This document shows, piece after piece, positions 38,928 through 46,400 of a stretch of 51,717 nucleotides of DNA. The notes beneath the pieces were generated by a model that saw nothing but the letters and a program-made list of their open reading frames with translations, was not told the origin of the DNA and did no database searches. The number at the start of each line of letters is the position of its first letter. Within the stretch, counting starts at the first letter, position 1. Where the stretch lies: the IMG/VR virus record IMGVR_UViG_3300049846_001789, positions 1-51,717 of that record. The stretch is one strand, 5' to 3'. This DNA comes from a virus. A program made the translations under genes and the position numbers.

Positions 38928-39161
38928 ATGTCCACCAAATACGGGGTTGTCACAAATCCAGAGGAAGATGCGGTAGAAGGTGATGCTCGACAAAAAGCGG
39001 GCTCATTAAATGCGTCCGCTTTACGGCGTGAAGCTACCGTGGCACAACCGAACCGATGTCCAAGGTGTCAAAGCCTGCTCGACGTAAGCGCGTTCGATCC
39101 AGCGACCTCGCAGGGGTCGCGGATGTGCCCTTGTTGCGGCAGCGCGCCGTTCGAGCGCTAA
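38928..39161 (+). CDS. Small zinc-ribbon protein, first gene of parB operon
   Basis: A 77-residue protein from ATG 38928 (STKYGVVTNPEEDAVEGDA). A longer frame from 38835 would pass through the upstream nuclease gene and is rejected. The C-terminal half has CPRC and CPCC pairs 22 residues apart, a classic four-Cys zinc ribbon. No ribosome site; a -10-like box lies seven bases upstream, so it may be leaderless. An imperfect palindrome lies inside (39020-39032). Its 3' end overlaps the next gene by 106 bases in another frame. Confidence 0.6.
   Translation: MSTKYGVVTNPEEDAVEGDARQKAGSLNASALRREATVAQPNRCPRCQSLLDVSAFDPATSQGSRMCPCCGSAPFER
39020..39032. promoter_or_regulatory. Dispersed palindrome, one mismatch (TTTACGGCGTGAA)
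   Basis: Only 126 bases from the perfect copy at 38894, inside the first gene of the parB operon; read as A-L-R-R-E. The pair could allow cooperative or looped binding at this operon. Confidence 0.55.
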
Positions 39162-39421
39162 AGCGCGACTACGCTCACGTTTTTGCAGACCCGGTACTGC
39201 ACAAACGCATTTTGAATTTCCTGTACACCTGTTACTTAGCGTCCGCCCATCCTGAGCCCCGCCTAGCGCATGAGTTCTGGAGGGCGTACCGGCACTTTGT
39301 TGAGGGTCGATCGATCCTCGACTTCCCATTCACTCTCATTGACCGCGATCATGCGGTTAATCAGCTCCGCAAGATCTTGCGGGGCGATCCTCTAAACCTG
39401 GATCTGGATGACAATGACTGA
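39056..39421 (+). CDS. Unidentified small protein, second gene of parB operon
   Basis: A 121-residue basic protein (SKVSKPARRKRVRSSDLAG...). The part from about residue 32 onward (RALKRDYAHVFADPVLHKRILNFL) looks like a folded helical domain. The ATG at 39056 lies within the zinc-ribbon gene; a GTG at 39124 would shorten the overlap. Its 3' end overlaps the parB start by 14 bases. Co-transcription with parB suggests a partner role; no ParA ATPase motif is present in it. Confidence 0.55.
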   Translation: MSKVSKPARRKRVRSSDLAGVADVPLLRQRAVRALKRDYAHVFADPVLHKRILNFLYTCYLASAHPEPRLAHEFWRAYRHFVEGRSILDFPFTLIDRDHAVNQLRKILRGDPLNLDLDDND

Positions 39422-40484
39422 CATCGACACCACCACTGAGTCCAAGACTGCCAAGACCCCCAAGACCCCCAAGAAGGGGAAGACCGCCGCGTCGCCTGCG
39501 GATTCCGGAGCCGAGACGTTCCAGTACGAGTTTCTGGAGAGCACCAGTGACACGGCCAACGTGTCGCCGAAGGACCTGATCTTCCCGCCCTTCGACAGCC
39601 GTGCTGACAGCGCCAACGTCAAGCTGGACCCGAACTTCGCGGCCGACGTGAAGGTCAACGGCGTCCTTCAGCCGCCGCTCGTTACTCCCGTGCGCGACAA
39701 GACGACGGGAAAGACCGGGCTGATGATCGTCACGGGCCGCCAGCGCGTGCGCGCGGCCATCGAGGCCAACAACGCCAAGAACAAGACCGTGCTCGTCCAC
39801 GTCAAGACCATGACGTATCAGGACGCGCTGATCTACTGCGGCGTGGAGAACATCAAGCGCAAGAGCCTGACCTTCTGGGATCTGGCCTGCTACATGCGCT
39901 CTCTTCGCGACGAAGGGGGGTTCACCCAGACCTCCATTCGTGAGCGCCTCGGCGTCTCGGACGCGATGGTCTCGCAGTACCTCGCGGTCTTCGATCTCGA
40001 CGAGCGGGTTCAGAAGCTCGTTCGCAAGGGCGACCTGGAGCCGGGCACCAACACGAAGGTGCGTGCTCTGAAGTCCGTCACGGACGGTGACGAGCAGTAC
40101 GCCATCGCACTGAAGGCTGCCGAAGGTGGCTGGACGAGCGATGACATCGCGCAGTCGGTCGCCACGCTCATGGCCAAGAAGGCCATGGCGGAGAAGGCCG
40201 CGAAGGAGCGCGAAAAGGCCCGCAAGAGCGGCGAGGGCGGAAGCACGCGCGCGGCTGCGGACGAAGAGGAAGAGGGTCCCACGTTCGACCCCAAGAGCGT
40301 GGCGCCGATCAAGAAGGCGGACCTTCACGCGCTACTGGAGGCGGTCAACGAGCGCATCCAGCGTATGCGCGCGAAGGACGACATCGATCCCGAGAAGCTC
40401 GCGTACGAGCGTGGGCGTCTGGACGGGCTCAAGCAGGCGGGCGGGCTGAAGGCGCTGCCCAAGTCCATCGCTGGCGACGAGTGA
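39408..40484 (+). CDS. ParB/KorB-family DNA-binding protein
   Basis: A 358-residue ParB-type protein. The N-terminal ParB fold has NGVLQPPLVTPV, the CTP-binding box TGRQRVRA (about 110-116, like GERRxRA) and VENIKRKSLT (about 145-154, like ENxQRxxLxP). A helix-turn-helix follows (TQTSIRERLGVSDAMVSQYLAVFDL, about 173-198). After a Lys/Glu/Ala-rich linker is a C-terminal helical part suited to dimerising. ParB proteins bind palindromic sites and act as CTP switches that slide and spread; KorB is a member that also represses promoters. No ParA is seen in the window. Codons are GC3-rich like the capsid gene, suggesting abundance. It is the obvious candidate reader of the dispersed TTCACGNCGTGAA sites, one of which covers its own operon promoter. 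Confidence 0.85.
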   Translation: MTMTDIDTTTESKTAKTPKTPKKGKTAASPADSGAETFQYEFLESTSDTANVSPKDLIFPPFDSRADSANVKLDPNFAADVKVNGVLQPPLVTPVRDKTTGKTGLMIVTGRQRVRAAIEANNAKNKTVLVHVKTMTYQDALIYCGVENIKRKSLTFWDLACYMRSLRDEGGFTQTSIRERLGVSDAMVSQYLAVFDLDERVQKLVRKGDLEPGTNTKVRALKSVTDGDEQYAIALKAAEGGWTSDDIAQSVATLMAKKAMAEKAAKEREKARKSGEGGSTRAAADEEEEGPTFDPKSVAPIKKADLHALLEAVNERIQRMRAKDDIDPEKLAYERGRLDGLKQAGGLKALPKSIAGDE

Positions 40485-40485
40485 T

Positions 40486-41304
40486 CTAAAGCACGTCATT
40501 CAGGGTGGTCACACCCTTTTCGTGCAATAGCGTCTTGAGCTTCAGCATCGCTTCGGACGCCATACGGCTAATCTGATTAGCGTTGAACAGCGAACCGTCC
40601 AGCTCGTAAAAGAACTGGACGAGCTCGTCTGCTTCCATTTCGGTCCCCCTGAGGCCGAAGTAGTAGATGAGCACTAGCCGTTCGCAGCGAGTTAGGTCGG
40701 CTTGTTCCATGTACTCGAACAGGTTGCACTCACTGTGCTGTGCAGCTTGTTCGGTGTCATCATCGGCGGGCGCATCGACATCATCCAACGTGGTGGTAGT
40801 TGGTTCGCGCATCGCCGTAGACGCTTGTGGCGCATAACTACCGAGCTGGTTTTCTTGCTTGCGCTGCTTGTTCATAGCCTTTCGTGTGTGGCTGGGAACG
40901 TGGACGATGCCCAACTTGTGCAGATGCTCCTGCATGTGGACGTCGATCCAGCTAGCGGCGTAGGTCAAAAATCGCACCTTGTATGAGAGCTCGAAGCGCT
41001 CGACGCCGCGCATCAATCCAATGTTGCCCTCGCTGATCAAGTCTTTGAGCAGCTGAGGGTCATTTGTTTTTCGATGCGCTTGCTTGATCACGAAACGCAC
41101 GTACCCGCAGGCGATCTCTTGGCCGATTCGCAAACGGTCGCGTAGCCCTTCTTCGCGATCTTTTGCTGATCGGCCAAGCTGTTCGCGTGTCTGAGCCTTC
41201 TTGTACTCCGTGAAAAGGCGTACCTCTTCTTCCTTGGTAGGCAGTTTTTGCTTGCCCACTTCGTTGAAATACAGGGCGGCCGTCGGGTCGGTGGTCGAGC
41301 TCAT
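40486..41304 (-). CDS. Sigma70-family factor
   Basis: A 272-residue protein from ATG 41304 (SSTTDPTAALYFNEVGKQKLP); the frame continues to 41754 but that part overlaps the divergent gene and is rejected. Region 1.2-like DPTAALYFNEVG...TKEEEVRLF is followed by region 2 (RFVIKQAH, DLISEGNIGLMRGVERFE, RFLTYAASWIDVHMQ) carrying the -10 recognition helix, then a short acidic linker and region 4 (about 210-265, LVLIYYFGL...NANQISRMASEAMLKLKTLL). Region 3 is reduced. It faces the opposite way to its neighbours and converges with parB, whose stop is one base from its own. A TATACT box lies about 30 bases upstream. It may serve the phage-encoded polymerase or redirect the host enzyme. Confidence 0.85.
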   Translation of the reverse strand: MSSTTDPTAALYFNEVGKQKLPTKEEEVRLFTEYKKAQTREQLGRSAKDREEGLRDRLRIGQEIACGYVRFVIKQAHRKTNDPQLLKDLISEGNIGLMRGVERFELSYKVRFLTYAASWIDVHMQEHLHKLGIVHVPSHTRKAMNKQRKQENQLGSYAPQASTAMREPTTTTLDDVDAPADDDTEQAAQHSECNLFEYMEQADLTRCERLVLIYYFGLRGTEMEADELVQFFYELDGSLFNANQISRMASEAMLKLKTLLHEKGVTTLNDVL

Positions 41305-41334
41305 TGCTTTGAGTTTACAGCCGGAAAGGCCCGC

Positions 41335-41342
41335 AGTATAAC
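41335..41342. promoter_or_regulatory. Divergent -10-like element between sigma and ssDNA-binding-like genes
   Basis: The 70-base gap holds AGTATAAC. On the minus strand it reads TATACT, 30 bases from the sigma ATG; on the plus strand it reads TATAAC, 32 bases before the ATG at 41375. Both genes may be driven from here. Confidence 0.35.
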
Positions 41343-41374
41343 CATCAGCGCACTGATGAAGTGCAGAGGACCCT

Positions 41375-42532
41375 ATGGGAAAAAACAACAAGACCAGCAA
41401 TTCTACCAGTGAAGTTTCACTCCCCAGCAGCAGCGATGCTCCCGTTCTCGACGTGATCGTGGAAGCCCCTGAAGTGACTGAGATTCCGGCCGCCACCACG
41501 GAAGCTGGAATCGTCAAGGCCGAGCGCGTTGAGCTCTCGGTGGTCAACAATGAGGCGTGGATGGAGCAGATCCCGAAGGCGATCCGCGCCCAGCTGACGT
41601 CCATGACAGCCCCCGAAGAGGGGGAGCTGGCGGCGATGGTCGAAGGCCTCCCGTCCGAGTTCCAGGCGAACTTCAACGACCTCGTGGAGCGCATGAACCC
41701 GGTCCGCGAAGGCGTTGTGTCTGCCAGGGCAGAGTTTCGGGTGCCCGAGCTCAAGCTCTATCACGGCGTGGGCGATGACGCCGCGAGGCCGCAGAGCGCT
41801 CCGGTAGGCTCGATCTACACCAGCGATGGGTCCGTCCTGGCTGCGTGGGATAAGACGCAGGCCAAGATGCTGAAGATCGGGCAGACGTTCGTGGGTACGG
41901 TCGTGGCCGTCCAGGAGACCCGGTCCTGGTGGCGGCCGCGTGACAAGAACTTTCCTCTTCCGCCCGACGTCGATCCGAACTCCAAGGCGCCCATCTGCCG
42001 CTCTCTCGATCGAGCGCGCGGCACGCGCTATGGCGCCTGCGCGGCATGCCCGCATCGGCCGTACGTGAAGGGATCGTATGAGCCCAACGGCTGCCAGAAC
42101 GATGTGCGGCTGTACATCGTCCTGCGGGATTTCACGGGCATGTACGCCATGACCGTCAAGGGCGGCAGCGTCAAGAAGGCGGTCGTTCCGATCCTGCGCA
42201 CCAAGGGCGTGCCGTGGAGCGTCTGGTTCGACTTCGGGCTGGCCGAGGAACGCAACGAGCAGGGCCGTTGGTTCTCGATGACCGCGCAGGCGCACGTCGA
42301 CGACGACCATCCTCAAGGCATTCCCACCACGCCAGAAGAGCGTAACGTCCTGAGGGCTCTGGCGCGTACGATTCTCCACGAGTCGTACAAGCCCGAGTTG
42401 GAGAAGATCTACCGTCAGCAGGAGACCTCTACGCCTCAGTCTGAAGAGATGGCGGACCTGGACGCCGTCCGCGCCTCCGCAGAAGCAGCGGCGGCCGCCG
42501 CCGCGACTGATTACAGCAAGAACAATCTGTAA
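41375..42532 (+). CDS. Zinc-binding, candidate single-stranded DNA-binding protein
   Basis: A 385-residue protein. The acidic, Ser/Thr-rich N-terminus is probably flexible. The middle has a Cys array, C-(about 12)-C-x2-C followed by GCQND, and beta strands (RLYIVLRDF, MYAMTVKGGSVKKAVVPI), resembling zinc-containing ssDNA-binding proteins of some phages. The Ala-rich C-terminal tail ends acidic, DYSKNNL. GC3-rich codons like those of parB and capsid suggest high abundance, which suits an SSB. AGAGGAC precedes ATG 41375 and a clear terminator follows. The SSB call rests on general look and position in the replication cluster; other DNA-binding roles are possible. Confidence 0.45.
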   Translation: MGKNNKTSNSTSEVSLPSSSDAPVLDVIVEAPEVTEIPAATTEAGIVKAERVELSVVNNEAWMEQIPKAIRAQLTSMTAPEEGELAAMVEGLPSEFQANFNDLVERMNPVREGVVSARAEFRVPELKLYHGVGDDAARPQSAPVGSIYTSDGSVLAAWDKTQAKMLKIGQTFVGTVVAVQETRSWWRPRDKNFPLPPDVDPNSKAPICRSLDRARGTRYGACAACPHRPYVKGSYEPNGCQNDVRLYIVLRDFTGMYAMTVKGGSVKKAVVPILRTKGVPWSVWFDFGLAEERNEQGRWFSMTAQAHVDDDHPQGIPTTPEERNVLRALARTILHESYKPELEKIYRQQETSTPQSEEMADLDAVRASAEAAAAAAATDYSKNNL

Positions 42533-42542
42533 TCGTCGGCAG

Positions 42543-42578
42543 CGACCCCCGGAGGCCTTAACGGGCTTCCGGGGGTCG
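42543..42578 (+). terminator. Intrinsic terminator after the 385-residue gene
   Basis: 15-bp stem (42543-42557 with 42564-42578, one G-T wobble) and a six-base loop, starting 11 bases after the stop codon; TTGTGTCTTTGCTTT follows. Ends the transcription unit before the second nuclease gene. Confidence 0.8.
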
Positions 42579-42598
42579 TTGTGTCTTTGCTTTGGCGT

Positions 42599-42611
42599 TT
42601 CACGGCGTGAA
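42599..42611. promoter_or_regulatory. Dispersed palindrome, exact (centre G), touching a ribosome site
   Basis: Lies between a terminator and the second nuclease gene. Its last base begins AGGAGGTT, the Shine-Dalgarno of ATG 42622, so a bound protein would sit on the leader of this gene. Confidence 0.85.
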
Positions 42612-42621
42612 GGAGGTTGGA

Positions 42622-43467
42622 ATGTTCGACGAACGTGTCTTGAAGCACGCGCCTTGGTCGATCTCAAAGGCCAATTTGCTGGATACGTGCGGCCAGCAGT
42701 ACCTCTACAAGTACGTAGAAAAGCGCAAGGAGGGGCGCAAGAGTTCGTCCTCGCGCGTGGGCGTTGTTGCGCACTCACTGCAAGAGTTGGAGCTGAAGAC
42801 CCCCGGGCAAGAGCTCACGGACAACCTGGACAAGATTGCGGAGAAGGAGGGTCTGACGACCGATGAGCGCCGGGAGCTGTTGGTCAAGCTTCCTGCCATC
42901 TTGGATTTCGGCACACGTATTCGGCGATTCAAGGCCGAGCAAGGTGTGACGCAAGAGTTCATTGAGCACCAGCTCGCCATGCGTCCTGATTTCACGAAGA
43001 CGTCATTCTTCGACAAGTCAGGGCTTCTACGCGGTTTGCTCGACCATGGAATGATCACCAAGGACAACATCATGGTGGTGATCGACCATAAGTCCGGCAA
43101 GCGCAAGAAGATCGAGGAGCACGCCACGCAGTTCTACGCTTACATGCTCCTCGTGATGGCGAACTTCAATGTTGTTGGAGTGCAGTGCGGCATCAACTAC
43201 ATCGGCGCGCCCAGTATTGACTGGTTCCCCAAGGCCAACGGGGACTCAGGCGTCTGGCTTCGCGACGACGTAGCTAAGCTTCGTGTCTGGCTCGAACACT
43301 ATTTGAACAAGTCGGCGCGCAAGCTCGCAATGATCGACGACAATACGGTTTTGCCTGAGACCGGTTGGCAGTGCGAATTTTGCGGCTTTGTCGATGCCTG
43401 CCCGGAAGGTACAGCAGCTGTAGAGGAGCGACGCGCCAAGAAGGACAAGAAGTCTCCAAACTTGTAA
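42622..43467 (+). CDS. RecB/Cas4-like PD-(D/E)XK nuclease (second copy)
   Basis: A 281-residue protein (FDERVLKHAPWSISKANLLDTC). ATG 42622 has a perfect AGGAGGTT; a TTG at 42592 in frame is rejected. It has the same plan as the nuclease at 38065: S-x-x-NLLDTC near the start, RGLLDHGM (about 137-144) and VVIDHKSGK (about 151-159) giving D...DxK, then QFYAYMLL, and a C-terminal CEFCGFVDACP. With the first Cys these could form a four-Cys iron-sulfur site. The two nucleases are diverged paralogues, perhaps acting together or on different ends. It begins a new unit after a strong terminator. Confidence 0.8.
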   Translation: MFDERVLKHAPWSISKANLLDTCGQQYLYKYVEKRKEGRKSSSSRVGVVAHSLQELELKTPGQELTDNLDKIAEKEGLTTDERRELLVKLPAILDFGTRIRRFKAEQGVTQEFIEHQLAMRPDFTKTSFFDKSGLLRGLLDHGMITKDNIMVVIDHKSGKRKKIEEHATQFYAYMLLVMANFNVVGVQCGINYIGAPSIDWFPKANGDSGVWLRDDVAKLRVWLEHYLNKSARKLAMIDDNTVLPETGWQCEFCGFVDACPEGTAAVEERRAKKDKKSPNL

Positions 43468-43488
43468 CGGTCGAAGGGGCTCTCGTAC

Positions 43489-46400
43489 ATGTCTCGTAGC
43501 AAGAAGGGCGGCCCGGCCGCTGAGATTCAAGTCGCCCAATCGTTCGGGGCGACTCTCTTCGAACGGCTACAGGTGCCCAAGCTACGTTTGCTGTTCGAGC
43601 AGCTTTTCCCTGAAAAGCGTATCGAGCAGCGCGGTGCGGGCACGTTGCAGCTGAATTGTATTTCCCCAACGCACCCGGATCACCGGCCGTCGTTGGTGGT
43701 CTATACAAATCTCAATCTGGCTATCTGCAAGTCGTGCGGCTTTCGTACGCGCAATCTGTTGGAGTTTTTGAACATTGGCTTGGGGTACAGCTACGCTGAG
43801 TCCCTAGTCAAGATCCACGAGCTCACCGGGCAGCGCCTCGTCAACGACAAGACCGCTAAGCAGCTCGATGCGCTCGACTTGCATCAACAAGCCACAAAAT
43901 TCTTCGGCATCACGTGCAACGAGTACCTGCGTTCGCTTGTGATGTACGCGCTTCAAGCGCAGCCAACGCCTGTAGAGGAAGCGCCGTACTACAACAACGC
44001 GCTTTTTCACTCCGTGAAGCCGGTCCTCGATTGGCTGTACAAAACGCGCAATCTCAATCCAGATCGAGTGCCGTACTTGCCCTACGGCGTCATGCCTTCG
44101 TCGGATCTGTTCAAGCGTATCGCGCTACAGCAGATCGATGACGAGGTTGGTAGGGCGTACGCCTCTGGCCGGGTTAGCGGGGCGCACTCAAAAGAGCGCC
44201 GAGAGCAGCTGATCGACAAGCTCATGGCGATGCACCGTGAGGTACCGGTCGAGTACATCAACGCAGTTACGTTTCATACTGGCTACTCGCCCACCGTGGC
44301 GGGTCGCATTCGCTGCCGGAAGGTCACGCGCTCTACGGGCACCGATCACAACTTTTGGGATATGCCTGGCTTTTCGGAGGTCGATCAGCTTGGCTATCTC
44401 GGCCTCTTCTTGCCGAGCGGTAACGCCCTTCGGCGCGATGATATCGACCGTACGCGCATCATCCTGGTGGAGAGTGAAATCAGCATGCTCGCGATGCAAG
44501 AGCATGTGATCGACGAGTCGATTCCTGACGTATTGGTTTTGGCGTCGTCTGGGTCGAACAACGACACGGACCTCATTTACGACGCAGGCTTCACTAACGT
44601 CGATACGCTCATGGACTACCCGGACCCGGTCCATGGTAAAGGGGAAGAGCAGACCAAGCTGAGGCTTCAAACAGCTACACGGGCCCAGGCGCGAGTCTTC
44701 GTAGGATGGACGCCCCTGCAAGGGGACCTACCGACGATCAAGGACCCAGACGAAGTCATTCAGAACCATGGTTGGAGACATCTGCGACGCTACGTCATCG
44801 ATGAAGCTGAGAAGTGGTTCATTCCTGCGGACGCGTGGGCCTCTGAGCGCGCAATCGAAGAGGGCGCGAAAGTCCCGGACAGCCAGATTTTGCAACGCCA
44901 AGCAAAGGCATGTGAGTTTGGCAAATGCGTTCGGCATCCTGCGCTTTTGGCGGCCTTTGTTACGCGGGTCTCAAGCGCGCTGAACATCCCGCAAGGCCCG
45001 CTCCGCGCCGCAATCGTTCAGCTGAAGGATGATGAAGCTGGGCTCATCGCGCGTATCGTGGAGACGTTGCGTAGCGATTTCGTGATCTTGTACAAAGATG
45101 ACACGTACCGTCAGGGTACCTTGCATCTGTTTCACAAGTCCGAGCGGCGCTACGTGACGTTGAACGTCAACGACGGTCCTGGGATCGTGTCGGCGTTGTC
45201 CAACGTGTACGGCGAGATGTATAGCTACTTCGTAGACCACATCGGCCTTCCTGTCCGCAAAGATGGGGAAGAGCTGGTCGAGTCGCGTGTTGCCATTCGC
45301 GACGGTCAGAAGTTCATCGCCGACTATCTGAAGATTGCGTTTCAAGCGATCTATCAGGGCGTGTTGACGTACGCCGAGTGCATTCCGTTGGGGTTGGGTA
45401 TCCACTATGAGCCAGACCCCGATAACGAGCGGGTTGCCATCATTCGAATCCACAATGGCAATCGGTGGTTTCGACTGACGGTAGACAGCGTCTCCGACAC
45501 GATTCAAGGCACAGAACTGGAAGGGCCCGTCGATGGCAAGTACATCTTCATGCCCGATAAGCAGCCTTGGTCTACCGCTCTGACCAGCCTCGATGCGATT
45601 CTGACTACGAATCGCGTGGAGGCCCCACGTCTTCAGGAGATCTTTCGAGACATCCAGAAGATGATTCAGGTGGGGTGGAAGTTCCAGTATCAGACGCAAG
45701 ACACAACGTTCATGGCCGCGTTGGTCTTCGTCCTCGCTGCCGGTGACGCGTTCGATACAAAGCTGATTGTCCGGCTCATCGGCGAGTCCAACTCCGGCAA
45801 ATCGACTTTGATGTCGCTGTACACGCGCGGCCAGTATCCAGTGCTTCAGCTGGTGGAGCACTCAGGGTACGGCACGAACTACACGAACGCCTCCTTGTAC
45901 TTGGAGTACGATCGTTCAGCGCTCACGATGGCGTTGGAGGAGGCCTCGTCTGACGCTGTCGTAGCGAACCATAAAACAAAGCAGCTGGAAGACATCAACG
46001 AGATGATCCGTCAGGTTGTCTTCGAGGGTGGCGCTTCCATCAAGCGGTTTGGCACCAGCGGTAAGATCACCCAGTACAACATCCGTACGAATGTGCTGAT
46101 GACCGCTGTAGGCGAGCCCCGCGACATTCAGGACGCTAACCGCAGCTACATCGTCGAGACCGTAAAGGAGGAGAGCCGTCGCGATCCTGTCATTACGATC
46201 TTGAAGCTGTTTACGCGAGAGCAGATCGCAGCGATGCGCCGGGACATCCAGCTTGGCCTGATTCGCTACCTGCCGCGATTGAGGGCGTATCAGAACGAGA
46301 TGTACCAGATGTTGAACGAGAAGCAGCTGGCGTCATTCCAAGCGCCGACTCGCTTCTTGCGCAACTTCGCGCCAATCGGAGCTGTGCTCAAGCTGATGGG

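Noticed and set aside
39357-40328. 323-codon minus-strand frame opposite the parB gene
   Set aside because: ParB motifs are clear on the plus strand and the antisense product is low-complexity Leu/Arg/Ala.
41305-41754. N-terminal extension of the sigma factor frame
   Set aside because: Sigma region 1.2 begins right after ATG 41304. The extension is opposite the divergent gene and has no sigma features.
41417-42778. 453-codon minus-strand frame opposite the SSB-like gene
   Set aside because: It spans a terminator and the start of another gene on the opposite strand and is Arg/His-rich shadow sequence.
38065-43467. CRISPR adaptation genes (Cas4)
   Set aside because: No repeats, Cas1 or Cas2 in the window. 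The two nucleases fit the wider RecB-like class used in phage recombination.
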